A stretch of 64,000 nt of DNA from CAYMOV01 sp964392085 (GCA_964392085.1 CAYMOV010000002.1:31692-95691); one strand, 5' to 3'. Positions 35,612 to 44,045 are shown, counted from the first letter of the stretch. Numbers and translations are program-made. Notes: generated from the letters alone by a model not told the origin.

Positions 35612-36769
35612 TCAACCGGCGTTACCCCAGGCCTGGATCAACCGATCCAGGCCTTTTTCATAGGTCCCCGGCTCGCCCAATAGGCTGATGACCCAAAAGC
35701 CATCCACTGGAAAATCAAAAAAGGCGCCGGGAAGGGCCCAAACGCCCCGATCCAAGAGCCGTCTGGCCATCAATTCGTCCCCCAAGGCGGGATCCACCTG
35801 TTGAACCAGGGCCGACCACCCGCCTTCCGAAGGCCAAAGGCGCCATTGGCTTCCGAGGGGCGCCAAGGCGCGGTCCAACCGACCTTTGTTTTCCAAGACC
35901 CGGGTTAGGATGGCTTCCCGTACGTCCCCTCCCATCCTCAGGAGATCCGGTAAAGACAACAGCACGGGCGATCCGACCGAAAGGGCCAGGTCGGCCGAGA
36001 ATTCCAGCCGCTCCTTGGCTTGTGCCACCAACCGGGTCGGCCCACGGAGGCCCATCCAGGAACACTTTAATTGCGGCAACCCACAGGATTTGGAAAGCCC
36101 ACCGAGGGTGAAGGTCAAGGCCTGTGGTTCGAAGGAGACCCGTTTCGGTTTCCCCGTCCAACCGTAATCCCAAAAGACCTCATCGAGGACCAGGGCCCAT
36201 TGGTTTTTGGCGCAGAGGGAATCCAGGAACTTCAAGTCCGATGGGGAGAGGTAGGTGCCGGTCGGGAAATGGGGGGTGATCGCCACCAAGACCCTGGCTT
36301 GGTCCTGGGGAATGGACTCCAGGGCCTGACGATCCAGGGGCCAACCCGGTTTGGCGATCAACGGATAACCCATGGGCTGGAGTCCCTCGGCCTGGGAAAG
36401 GTGAGCCAAGAGGGGGTACCCGGGGGTGGGGAAGAGTACGCCCTGCCCCGGATCCGCCATGAGCTTCATAACCAGTGAATAGGCCTCGCTGGTACCGGAA
36501 GTCAGGAAGAGGTCGTCGGGGGATTGGGTTTGACCTTGACGTTGATACTCTAGGGCCACAGCTTCCCGTGACGGTCTCAATCCCTGTGGGTCGGGTTCGT
36601 AGGGACCGATGGAGATTCGAAGATCTTTGAGACCAGACGGATAGGGAAGTCCCACGACCGTCGGATTGGAGGAGGACAAGTCGATCAGGCTGTCCTTTTG
36701 GGACTCGATCGCCTGAAAGAGCTCATTGGGGCTTAAATCCTCCGGATATCTGGATGAAAAGTTCAACAT
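35612..36769 (-). CDS. Class I/II pyridoxal-phosphate aminotransferase
   Basis: 385 residues. Fold type I features are clear: SSNPTVVGLP near 33-42, the LTSGTSEAYSLVMKL phosphate-binding segment, PTPGYPL, VAITPHFPTG, DEVFWDY (Asp196 to the pyridine ring) and the PLP Lys227 in GGLSKSCGLPQLK. It resembles the AspC/AlaT/LL-DAP branch; the amino acid substrate cannot be named. The canonical NPxNP(T)G is changed to HFPTG, which may affect specificity. Convergent with the YfgM-like gene, and its last codons double as that gene's terminator. Confidence 0.88.
   Translation of the reverse strand: MLNFSSRYPEDLSPNELFQAIESQKDSLIDLSSSNPTVVGLPYPSGLKDLRISIGPYEPDPQGLRPSREAVALEYQRQGQTQSPDDLFLTSGTSEAYSLVMKLMADPGQGVLFPTPGYPLLAHLSQAEGLQPMGYPLIAKPGWPLDRQALESIPQDQARVLVAITPHFPTGTYLSPSDLKFLDSLCAKNQWALVLDEVFWDYGWTGKPKRVSFEPQALTFTLGGLSKSCGLPQLKCSWMGLRGPTRLVAQAKERLEFSADLALSVGSPVLLSLPDLLRMGGDVREAILTRVLENKGRLDRALAPLGSQWRLWPSEGGWSALVQQVDPALGDELMARRLLDRGVWALPGAFFDFPVDGFWVISLLGEPGTYEKGLDRLIQAWGNAG
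35629..35658 (+). terminator. Terminator of the YfgM-like gene, inside the opposing aminotransferase CDS
   Basis: AGGCCTGGATC (35629-35639) and GATCCAGGCCT (35644-35654) form a perfect 11-bp stem with AACC loop, followed by TTTTT on the plus strand. It lies 37 bp after the YfgM-like stop and wholly within the last codons of the minus-strand aminotransferase. Confidence 0.9.
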
Positions 36770-37226
36770 GAAGGCCTCAAGTTAAACTTTAACGCAATGA
36801 ATATGATTGGGCATTTAGGGGCTTTTAGGGTTAGTCGACCCCGGGGATCCCCTATGAGATTAGAAATGTTTGGAAAACCGGGCCTTTCAACGGTGAATCG
36901 GGGTCCTAAACGAAACCTTTTCAATAAAACCAACATTTTTGAGGGGCTGAGCAGGTGCAGACCTGCGACTGCCTTGGAGAACTTCGTTTGAGGTCCTGGT
37001 CCAACCAGTCCGTTTTGAAACGCGAAAGGACCGCATTGAGCAAATGAGACGGTACATGCACGTGTTGCTGATGAGAAACAATCGTTCAAAAAAACAGCAT
37101 TTAAATGCAAAAACGGCCTATCTGAGTGACCTAAACGGAGTAAGCACCTGAGGAGCCTCAAGGGTTGGACCCAATTGGCTTTAATGCACCTGAAAAATCT
37201 ATAGTTAAGGTTGTGGTTATAAAGGT
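36770..37226. other. Gene-poor AT-richer region between aminotransferase and recombinase
   Basis: 457 bp without a convincing gene. It contains one copy of the 43-bp dispersed repeat (37076-37118). A 155-codon frame on the minus strand runs through it, but has no signal of being a protein. Confidence 0.5.
37076..37118 (-). repeat. Dispersed 43-bp AT-rich repeat, copy A
   Basis: Reading the minus strand, the core runs CCGTTTTTGCATTTAAATGC and continues with GTTTTTTTGAACGATTGTTT. It aligns with copies at 38401, 39524 and 40498. Confidence 0.75.
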
Positions 37227-38264
37227 TCATTGTAATTTGTCGCGGCTGATGAGTATACGGAAAGTTTGGAGGATGGCCCCATGGGGACCGCCGGTGAGTT
37301 TCAAGGCATAGGCCCCAAAGGCCTTCTTGTGGGCGTCGCGGGCGCCCTTGGAGGCCATTTTGACGTAACTCTCGCTGACCGAGATGCTGGAATGGCCCAT
37401 CAAGTCCCGGATCTCATACACGCTTGCGCCCGCCTCGGCTAAGCAAGACCCAAAGGTGTGCCTTAAAACGTGGACTGTGAGCTCGTCCGGGGACTCAAAG
37501 CCGGCCCAAAGGGCCGCTTTCTTGACCCATTGCTCCAGGAAATGCGGATGAATGGGCTTGAGGGAGTTCCTAGGACTGCAAAAAAGGTATGGGGAGGAAG
37601 CCAACTTCGCCTCCGTTTTACGGTCCTGAAGATATTTCTGGACCAGTTTCTTGGTCGCCAGGGTCATGGGAACGGACCGTTCCTTATCGCCCTTACCGAT
37701 GACGGTGACCAGGTCCTCCGGTAGTTGGATATCCCGGACCTTTAGGCCGGCGATCTCGGAGACTCGGAGGCCGCACTCGAAGCCCAGGCGTACGGTCAAA
37801 CTGACCTGGAGATCTTCCAGAAGGTCCGTCTTGAGCGAAGCCAGGAGGCTTTGGCGTTCCGACATGGGCAAGGGCCTGGGATTGCGCTTGGGCGAGCGGA
37901 TCGGCAGGTTGTGGAAGACCGCCGTAGGATCCGTGGCCACCAATTGGCTGGCGGCCATATGGCGGTAAAACGACCGGGTGGTTCCCAGGATCCGTTTCAA
38001 GGACCTGGTGGAATAAGGAGGCCGGGGTTTGCCGGTGGGCGTTTTGCCGGCTTGGGCGAGAAAGCCCGCGAAACGGGTCATGTCCTGGTGGGTCGCCTGG
38101 AGGGGCCCTGGAACGGAGGATTCATCCAAGAAATACTTCAGCACCCGGAGGTCCTGGTGGTAATTGGTTTGGGTATGCTTGGATTTGCATACCGCCAGGA
38201 ATTCGGAATAGGGTTTGAGGGTCCGTAAATCCTCAAAGCGCTGGAAGTCGATCGTTTCATCCAT
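37227..38264 (-). CDS. XerC/D-like tyrosine recombinase (integrase)
   Basis: 345 residues from the ATG at 38264. An N-terminal SAM-like core-binding domain (about 15-120) precedes the catalytic domain with all active residues: Arg167 (GLRVSEIAGL), Lys191 (GKGDKERSVP), His265 and Arg268 (HVLRHTFGS), His291 (LMGHSSIS) and the nucleophile Tyr300 (SESYVKM). It lacks the extra helix insert of integron integrases. A consensus-like promoter ends exactly at the start codon, so the message is probably leaderless. It could be the chromosomal Xer protein or the integrase of an island; the gene-poor, repeat-bearing surroundings favour the second. Confidence 0.9.
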   Translation of the reverse strand: MDETIDFQRFEDLRTLKPYSEFLAVCKSKHTQTNYHQDLRVLKYFLDESSVPGPLQATHQDMTRFAGFLAQAGKTPTGKPRPPYSTRSLKRILGTTRSFYRHMAASQLVATDPTAVFHNLPIRSPKRNPRPLPMSERQSLLASLKTDLLEDLQVSLTVRLGFECGLRVSEIAGLKVRDIQLPEDLVTVIGKGDKERSVPMTLATKKLVQKYLQDRKTEAKLASSPYLFCSPRNSLKPIHPHFLEQWVKKAALWAGFESPDELTVHVLRHTFGSCLAEAGASVYEIRDLMGHSSISVSESYVKMASKGARDAHKKAFGAYALKLTGGPHGAILQTFRILISRDKLQ

Positions 38265-38270
38265 GAAACT

Positions 38271-38300
38271 ATTATATCTATAAATATAGAAGATGTTCAA
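38271..38300 (-). promoter_or_regulatory. Promoter of the recombinase gene, predicted leaderless start
   Basis: On the minus strand TTGAAC (38300-38295), an 18-base spacer and TATAAT (38276-38271). Seven bases past the -10 lies the A of the ATG (38264), so transcription and translation would start at the same base. No ribosome-binding site is present. Confidence 0.75.
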
Positions 38301-38400
38301 GGCTCATTTGGAGGCGTGGAGTCACAGGATTCCGTTCGATGGGTCCTTGAAGGTTCTTTTCATCTCCGAGCCGGTTCACCTGGAAAAAAACCTAAATTAA

Positions 38401-38443
38401 GCCGAATTTGCGTTTAAATGTCGTTTATTTGAACGATGGTTGG
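38401..38443 (+). repeat. Dispersed 43-bp AT-rich repeat, copy C
   Basis: Begins GCCGAATTTGCGTTTAAATG and ends GTTTATTTGAACGATGGTTGG (quoted in part). It lies 137 bp upstream of the recombinase start, pointing away from it, as an inverted partner of copy A on the other side. Confidence 0.75.
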
Positions 38444-39523
38444 AATCCGTGGATCTGATTACCCTTTTCGATTCAGCCCTGTTTAGTCTGGAGCGGTCAG
38501 GATCACGGACCGATTTGACCTTTCTTGGGACTGTCCGCGCTTCATTAAGCTTTCGGAATGACCCTGGAAGGCCTTGAGGACAACGGATTGCGCCAAGCCA
38601 GGGGTTCAAGTGCCCCTTGAAGGCTTCCAACTGGGATCATCGGGCGTCCCAATGGATTCGGTTCTCGGGGCTTGATCAAGGCTGGGTTACCCGGCCAGCC
38701 TGGGACTTCCTGAGGCACCCAACCCCGTTCCGATGACGGCTATTTTCCGACCAGACGAAAGATCTTGGCAGGTTGGGACCGCCGAGGGGTCCTTGAGCCG
38801 GTTCAAGCCAGGGTTTGGCTTCAAGTGGTTTACCCTTTGAATGTCCGAGGGCGCCTTGAAGTCGAACTTGAAGGGTTCGAGGGCATTTCTGGGTCCGGCC
38901 TGTCCTGGGGTGGTCCCCGCAAAATGTTGGCTCATGGGTTTGGACTCGTTTCGGCGCCCAGCAAATCCTTGGCTCCCGGCTTCGCAGTCGCTGCCGTCTT
39001 CGCCTGGCTATGGCTCCCAGGGCGTCGGACATGCCGTTTTCGAGAACAGCCCTTTAAAGTATTTGTCATTCCGGAGAGGTATGAGGCTTGCCGGGCATGG
39101 CATTGCGAAATCAGGAGCAGACCCGACAAGGAACCTGCCATCAGTTGATAAGTGAAAATGTTGCAGCGGCCTTCACCTGGAGGGTTCAAGCGATACCTCA
39201 TCGCCCTGGGTGGAGCTCGCAGGGAAATTTACCCAGTTTCCACGCGGTAGGAGACCACCGAGCCTGGTTGTTGTTCCCCGCTTTTTGGGTTGAAGTCAAA
39301 CTTGAGCAGGACTGGTTCGGCTTTCAGGGATTCTCCGAGGGTCGATGGGAGACAACCGGTATCCACCCCGAAGACGCGATCGGGTTCGTTTTGGTGGCCG
39401 TGGGTCTTTTGAGGCCCGGGATTTCGATCAAAGGACGCGTTAGGGTGACTTGAGCGTTGTCGACGGAGGGATGGAAAGGATTAAATGAACCAGGGACTTT
39501 GTGTCAGAAGAATCCAGGGAATG

Positions 39524-39567
39524 GGTCGAATTTGCGTTTAAAGGGCCGAAATTTCAACGACCGATCG
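39524..39567 (+). repeat. Dispersed 43-bp AT-rich repeat, copy D
   Basis: Shares TCGAATTTGCGTTTAAA with copy C, then diverges in the middle (GGGCCGAAATTT) and recovers in CAACGA. The weakest of the four copies. Confidence 0.6.
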
Positions 39568-39649
39568 GTGGGATGAAGCCGAGGACGCTTCCTGATTTCG
39601 CTTCGGATCGGTCCTATTTGGGATCCTCCCGTGGCGGATGAGAGTCGAT

Positions 39650-40435
39650 TCATCCAGGGAGGGTGCCCACGAACTCGTTCAGAAGGTTTTGAAATTGGTC
39701 CGGCGATTCCCAGGGCACCAGATGGCCGACTTGATCCAACACTTGAAGTCGGATCTTGGAACTGAGCGAGGCGTTCTGGCGGGCCTCGTCGGTTGAAACG
39801 AACTGATCCTCGGCGCCGGCCAGCCAGAGGGCCGGGACCCGAAGGACCCTCAGGGTCTCGGATTGGTCCCGTCGGACCGCCATGGCCCGTTGCGCGCCCG
39901 CGATGGCTCGGGGCGGGGCTAGACGGACGCAGTCCCGGACCCGTTCCAGCAACGCGGGGTTCCCTTGGATCGTCGTGGCCCCCAGTAAATTGTTCGGCAT
40001 GACCTTCAACAGGAAACCGGTCCCCTCCCGTTCGACCTTGTCGGCGACCTCCAACCTCCTGAACCGGGCGGTCTCCTCATCCAGCCCGGCCTTGGTTCCG
40101 GCGAGCAACAGCCCCTCGACCTGGTCCGGAAAGAGCCGGACGTACTCCAGGGCTCCATAACCTCCCATGGAGACCCCCCCCAGGACCACTTTTTGGCGGA
40201 CACCCAAGTCCTCTAGGGCCCGTTGGAGGCTACGAGCGAAGTCTTCCAGCGTCCATCCTGCCTCCGCCCAGGGGGTGGAACCGAATCCCGGGAAGTCCGG
40301 GAGGATCAGTTGGGTTTGAGGCGGGGGGAGAAGCTTGTCATAAAGGATATGGGACAGGGGATAGGCGTGGAGCAGGACAAGGGGTCGGCCTTCCCCGCGG
40401 GCCTGGACCTGGATTTTTAGGTTGGAAGCGGACAT
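39650..40435 (-). CDS. Alpha/beta-fold hydrolase
   Basis: 261 residues with the classical order: oxyanion region LLHAYPLSHILYDKLLP, nucleophile elbow GGVSMGGYGAL (catalytic Ser), late Asp in WLAGAEDQFVS and catalytic His in QVGHLVPWESPD. No cap-domain insert is obvious and the substrate is unknown; it is close to the BioH / haloperoxidase-like group by general look. GAGG before the ATG. A copy of the AT-rich repeat (B) lies about 60-105 bp upstream in its promoter region. Confidence 0.88.
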   Translation of the reverse strand: MSASNLKIQVQARGEGRPLVLLHAYPLSHILYDKLLPPPQTQLILPDFPGFGSTPWAEAGWTLEDFARSLQRALEDLGVRQKVVLGGVSMGGYGALEYVRLFPDQVEGLLLAGTKAGLDEETARFRRLEVADKVEREGTGFLLKVMPNNLLGATTIQGNPALLERVRDCVRLAPPRAIAGAQRAMAVRRDQSETLRVLRVPALWLAGAEDQFVSTDEARQNASLSSKIRLQVLDQVGHLVPWESPDQFQNLLNEFVGTLPG

Positions 40436-40497
40436 GTCGGGACCTCGTTCCGATCGATCTTAAGCGTTTTCGTGGAAGGTGTCATGATCAAGGTCCC

Positions 40498-40540
40498 AAA
40501 ACAATCTTCGAAAAAAACAGTGTTTAAATGTAAATTCGCC
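40498..40540 (-). repeat. Dispersed 43-bp AT-rich repeat, copy B
   Basis: On the minus strand it begins GGCGAATTTACATTTAAACA and continues with GTTTTTTTCGAAGATTGTTTT (quoted in part). It reads toward the hydrolase gene start at 40435. Confidence 0.75.
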
Positions 40541-40853
40541 ACTTCCGCCTGGTTTTTAAATATGATTTTTAAAATCACCCAGCAACGGATTCGGTTCAAA
40601 CCCTTTCACTTAAGGATGCCGGGTGAAGCGTCTGATGAACCTGAAGTTAGCCTGGTAAACCTCAAATCAAGCGGGTTAGATGGCCAGAAGCCCTAGATCA
40701 CCCATCGCCAAGCCCATCGAAGTCCAAACGGGAAGTGGAACCTCCTGAAGGGGGCTGGAGACTCCGGCGATAGTCCCCCTAGGGAGTGGGTCTTGATAAG
40801 ACCATGGAGTCCCAAACGGATGACAGGGAAAGGGTTATGTCGTCTTGCTCAAG
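40541..40853. other. Intergenic region with no recognised gene
   Basis: About 310 bp between repeat copy B and the hydroxyacid dehydrogenase. It starts AT-rich (TTTTTAAATATGATTTTTAAA) and becomes mixed; I see no gene or RNA. Confidence 0.45.
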
Positions 40854-40878
40854 CGTCACTTGAACCCCTCAAGTGACG
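40854..40878. other. Perfect hairpin across the dehydrogenase stop codon
   Basis: CGTCACTTGA and TCAAGTGACG form a 10-bp stem with an ACCCC loop. The TGA of the minus-strand dehydrogenase (40871-40869) lies in it. No T-tract on either strand, so it may stabilise the 3' end rather than terminate. Confidence 0.55.
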
Positions 40879-41822
40879 GGTGTGAGTGGCTCTTTCCCGC
40901 TTAAAACCAGGTCGATGTTCCGAGCGGCCAGGAGGGCCATCGTATCCCGGGTCTGGACCGTCGCGCTTCCGATGTGGGGCAAAAGGGTCACTCGATCCGA
41001 GCGAAGGAGACGGGGATCCACTTGGGGCTCCTTTTCGTAGACATCCAAACCTGCGTAAAAGGGTATTCCCTCCCCCAAGGCCCGGGCGAGGTCCTTCTCG
41101 ATATGGATGGGGCCACGGCCGGTGTTGATGAAGACCGCCGTGGGTTTCATACGTTTGAAGTCCCGGTAGGTGAAACGGCCCCGGGTTTCCGGGGTCAAGG
41201 GCGCCGTGACGACCAGGAAGTCCGACTCCTGAACCAGCCGGTCGAAGGGGACGAACCGGGCTCCCAAAAGCCTTTCCAACCGGGGATCCAAACGGCGCCG
41301 GTTGTGGTAGATCACCTTCATGTCCCAGCCCCGACTCCTCCGGGCCACGGCTTGGCCGATGCGGCCGCATCCATAGATGCCCAGGGTCTTCCCTCGGAGA
41401 TCCAATCCCAGGAGCATGAGGGGGTGGGTGCCCTTGAACTTTCCGGACCGGACCAACCGTTCCCCCTCGGGGATCCGCCTGGCGCAGGAAAGCAACAGGG
41501 CCCAGGTCAGGTCCGCGGTGGCGTCGGTCAGGACCTCGGGGGTGTTCGTGACCCGGATGCCCAGTTCCCGGGCCGCGGCCAGGTCGATGTTGTTGAATCC
41601 GACGGCGAAATTGGCGACGACCTTGAGGGCCCGGCCGGCCCGCAGGACCCGCGACGTCAGGGGGTCCGCGAGGGTTGTGAGGAGGCCTTGGTAGGGGCCG
41701 ATTTTGCGGGTGAGCTGGTCCTCGGTGAGCTTCTTCTTGTTCCAGGTGACGGAATAGCGCCGCCGGAGGAAGGCGTAAGCGACTTGGGGGATCTCGTAGG
41801 TGATGAGGACCGTGGGTTTCAT
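40869..41822 (-). CDS. D-isomer-specific 2-hydroxyacid dehydrogenase (glyoxylate/hydroxypyruvate reductase-like)
   Basis: NAD(P)-dependent oxidoreductase of 317 residues. It has the Rossmann motif GIYGCGRIGQAVARRSRG, then catalytic Arg in NTGRGPI, Glu in GLDVYEKEP and His in LPHIGSAT. The Arg-rich NRRR after the second strand suggests NADPH use. Closest in look to GyaR/GhrB-type glyoxylate reductases, but substrate is not certain. The frame is open upstream to 42032, inside ppk2; the ATG at 41822 gives the conserved start MKPTVLITYEIP. Confidence 0.9.
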   Translation of the reverse strand: MKPTVLITYEIPQVAYAFLRRRYSVTWNKKKLTEDQLTRKIGPYQGLLTTLADPLTSRVLRAGRALKVVANFAVGFNNIDLAAARELGIRVTNTPEVLTDATADLTWALLLSCARRIPEGERLVRSGKFKGTHPLMLLGLDLRGKTLGIYGCGRIGQAVARRSRGWDMKVIYHNRRRLDPRLERLLGARFVPFDRLVQESDFLVVTAPLTPETRGRFTYRDFKRMKPTAVFINTGRGPIHIEKDLARALGEGIPFYAGLDVYEKEPQVDPRLLRSDRVTLLPHIGSATVQTRDTMALLAARNIDLVLSGKEPLTPVT

Positions 41823-41863
41823 GGCTTGTTTATAACAAAGGAAGGGATCCGGGCCAAGGGCCG

Positions 41864-42766
41864 TTATTCGGCAGCCAGATGGGCCCTGGCCGCGGTGAGC
41901 TCCGCTTCCTTCACGGCGGTCAACTTGGGGAATTTGAGGCCCAAGGACCGGATGGTGTCGGTCAGGATGTCGGCCACGAGGGTCCGGGCGGCCCATTTGT
42001 GGTTGGCGGGGATCACGTACCAAGGGGCCCACTCGGTGCTGGTGGCGGAGAGGGCCTCCTCATAGGCCTTCATGTAGTCCTTCCAATAGGCCCTTTCCCT
42101 CAGGTCATTGGCCGAGAACTTCCAATGCTTGTCCGGATTGTCCAGGCGGGCCATGAACCGGTCCTTCTGCTCCTTCTTGGAGATGTGGAGGAAGAACTTC
42201 AGGACGAGGATCCCATTGCGGACCAGGTGCTTCTCGAAATGCCGGATGTCGCTGTAGCGGGATTTCCAGAAATCGGTCTGCCGTAGGACCGGGGGGACCT
42301 TTTGGCTTTCCAGGATGTCGGGGTGGACCTTCACCACCAATACGTCCTCGTAATAAGACCGGTTGAAGATCCCGATGCATCCGCGCTCCGGAAGGGCCTT
42401 CATGTAGCGCCAGAGGAAGTTATGGTTGATCTCGAGGGCGGAGGGCTGCTTGAAGCCATGGACCTGGCAACCCTGGGGGTTCAACCCGGTCATGACGTGC
42501 TTGATGAGGCCGTCCTTGCCGGCCGCGTCCATGGCCTGGAGCACGATGAGGATGCCGAAGGTGTCGCTGGCCCACAACAGCTCCTGGGCCCCGGACAGGT
42601 TCTCGAGGTTCTTCCGGAGGAGCCGTTTGGCGACCTTCTGCACCCGTTCTTCGCCGTACCGGTCGATCAAGTCCTTGCTGGAGGACCAATCGGGGTCGTG
42701 GTCCTTCAGGGAGAGGGCTTCCCCGGGTTGGACGAAGAATTGTCGGTGGAATTTTCGCAGGACCAT
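41864..42766 (-). CDS. ppk2: Polyphosphate kinase 2 family protein
   Basis: Transfers phosphate between polyphosphate and nucleotides. 300 residues with the PPK2 core: Walker A-like LQAMDAAGKDGLIKHVMTG, the FKQPSALEINHNFLWR lid segment, and Walker B-like GIFNRSYYEDVLVVKVHP. Length and single domain fit the class that phosphorylates nucleoside mono- or diphosphates; the class is not decided here. AGGAGG eight bases upstream sets the start at 42766. Confidence 0.93.
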   Translation of the reverse strand: MVLRKFHRQFFVQPGEALSLKDHDPDWSSSKDLIDRYGEERVQKVAKRLLRKNLENLSGAQELLWASDTFGILIVLQAMDAAGKDGLIKHVMTGLNPQGCQVHGFKQPSALEINHNFLWRYMKALPERGCIGIFNRSYYEDVLVVKVHPDILESQKVPPVLRQTDFWKSRYSDIRHFEKHLVRNGILVLKFFLHISKKEQKDRFMARLDNPDKHWKFSANDLRERAYWKDYMKAYEEALSATSTEWAPWYVIPANHKWAARTLVADILTDTIRSLGLKFPKLTAVKEAELTAARAHLAAE

Positions 42767-42850
42767 CGGGGCGCCTCCTGGGCGGCGGTAGCATGCCATA
42801 AAGGGGTCGGGAAGGAGGCGGGTCCGGCGGAATTAACCCACTATTTACAA

Positions 42851-43978
42851 TCAGGTTTCCGGGATCCGGGTTTGGGCGTCGGGGCGGGAGGTCAGGCCGC
42901 CGAGGCGGTCCTCCAGCTTGTCCAGGTCCCGTTGGGACTTCTCGTAGTTCTGCCGGGCGTGGCCCAACTGGCTCCCGAGCTTCTCGAAGCTCTCGCGGAA
43001 GGCCCGGAGGTGGCCGTCGAACTGCTGGAGGTGCTCCAGCACCTCCCGGGTGTGGGCCTCCAATTCCAGGCCCTTGAGGCCCAGCAGGATGACCTGAAGG
43101 TAGGCGTAAAGGCTGTTGGGCGAGACCGGGATGACCCGCTTTTCGAGGGCGGTCGCGTTGATCGAGGAACCGTCCTCGTCCCGCAGGATGACCTCGTAAT
43201 AGACGTTCTCGGCCGGGATGTACATCAGGGCGAAATCGTAGGTGTTCTCCGCGGGGCGGATGTATTTGGAGGCGATGTCGCCGATGTGCTTCTCGACGTC
43301 CCGGGAGAACTCCCGCCGCCTCTTTTTCCGCTCGGCCTCGTCCGTGGTTTCCAGGACCCGCTTGAAGTTTTCCATGGGGAATTTCGAGTCGATGGGCACC
43401 AATCGCCCGCCCAGGAGCAGGGCCGCGTCCACCTTCAGCCCGTCGGAGAAGCCGTATTGCAGGTGGATGTGGGCCGCCGGGAGGAGCTGTTTCAACAGGT
43501 CGCCGAGGAAAAGCTCGCCCAGCCCGCCCCGCAGTTTCGGGGTCTTGAGGATCTCCTGGAGCGAGGCGATGTCCTTCCCCACCTCATAGATGCGCTTTTG
43601 GGACTCCTCCAGCTGGGCCAGGCGGTTGGTGACTTCCCGGACGGCCACGGCGGCGCCGTCCAGGCGCTTCCCCACGGAATCCTGGGTCGTCTGGAGGGTG
43701 CCGGTCTGTTCCTTCAGCCGTTCCTGGATCTCGGACCGCACCTGGTGGAGCTGGGTCTCGACCTGCTGGGAAAGGCGGCCCGTGGAGTCCATCAGGGATT
43801 GGGTCAGGTTCTGGGAAAGGCGGCTGGTCTCCCCCCGGATCTCGGTGAGTTGCTGTTGGATCAGGGGGATCGCGTTGTTGGGCTCGGCCGAGGGGCTTGA
43901 GGGCCGAAAGAATGCCCAAGCCAGGGCCGCGGCCATGCCGACGACCAAGAGGAGGAGGATCCAATCCAGGGGTGTCAT
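42851..43978 (-). CDS. rmuC: RmuC-family DNA recombination protein
   Basis: 375 residues. An N-terminal membrane helix (LDWILLLLVVGMAAALAWAFF), a long coiled coil (about 40-150, RLSQNLTQSLMDSTGRLSQQVETQL style heptads quoted only in part), and the RmuC nuclease-like domain with RGGLGELFLGDLLKQLLP, LVPIDSKFPMENF and DFALMYIPAENVYYEVI. In E. coli RmuC limits inversions at short repeats; a nuclease activity is inferred from the fold. Interesting in a window rich in short repeats, but that link is speculation. Confidence 0.92.
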   Translation of the reverse strand: MTPLDWILLLLVVGMAAALAWAFFRPSSPSAEPNNAIPLIQQQLTEIRGETSRLSQNLTQSLMDSTGRLSQQVETQLHQVRSEIQERLKEQTGTLQTTQDSVGKRLDGAAVAVREVTNRLAQLEESQKRIYEVGKDIASLQEILKTPKLRGGLGELFLGDLLKQLLPAAHIHLQYGFSDGLKVDAALLLGGRLVPIDSKFPMENFKRVLETTDEAERKKRRREFSRDVEKHIGDIASKYIRPAENTYDFALMYIPAENVYYEVILRDEDGSSINATALEKRVIPVSPNSLYAYLQVILLGLKGLELEAHTREVLEHLQQFDGHLRAFRESFEKLGSQLGHARQNYEKSQRDLDKLEDRLGGLTSRPDAQTRIPET

Positions 43979-44045
43979 GGGGGTATTAAAGCATAAACCC
44001 ATGGGACGTAGAGCCGGGATTCAGGGCCTGGGCAATGGGTAAAAC

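Larger units (their letters stand above)
38301..39649. other. 1.35-kb region without a confident gene
   Basis: Contains repeat copies at 38401 and 39524, several short hairpins (for example GGCTGG/CCAGCC around 38681-38702 and AGGGGTTCAAGTG at about 38600), and overlapping frames on both strands of up to 127 codons with no recognisable product. Composition between 38.7 and 39.2 kb is GC-rich and may be a decayed gene. Confidence 0.5.

Noticed and set aside
36763..37230. 155-codon frame on the minus strand upstream of the aminotransferase
   Set aside because: Composition is not protein-like, it has no ribosome-binding site, and it runs through a dispersed repeat copy.
38676..39201. Overlapping frames of 80-127 codons on both strands
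   Set aside because: They overlap each other in all frames, lack recognisable motifs and convincing start signals; best treated as unassigned DNA.
37076..40540. Integron with integrase and attC-like repeats
   Set aside because: The recombinase lacks the integron-specific insert between its active-site patches, the repeats show no RYYYAAC/GTTRRRY core pair, and the intervals do not hold one gene each in one direction.
42302..43900. 532-codon plus-strand frame opposite ppk2 and rmuC
   Set aside because: Antisense to two well-conserved genes; Val/Gly/Leu-rich shadow.
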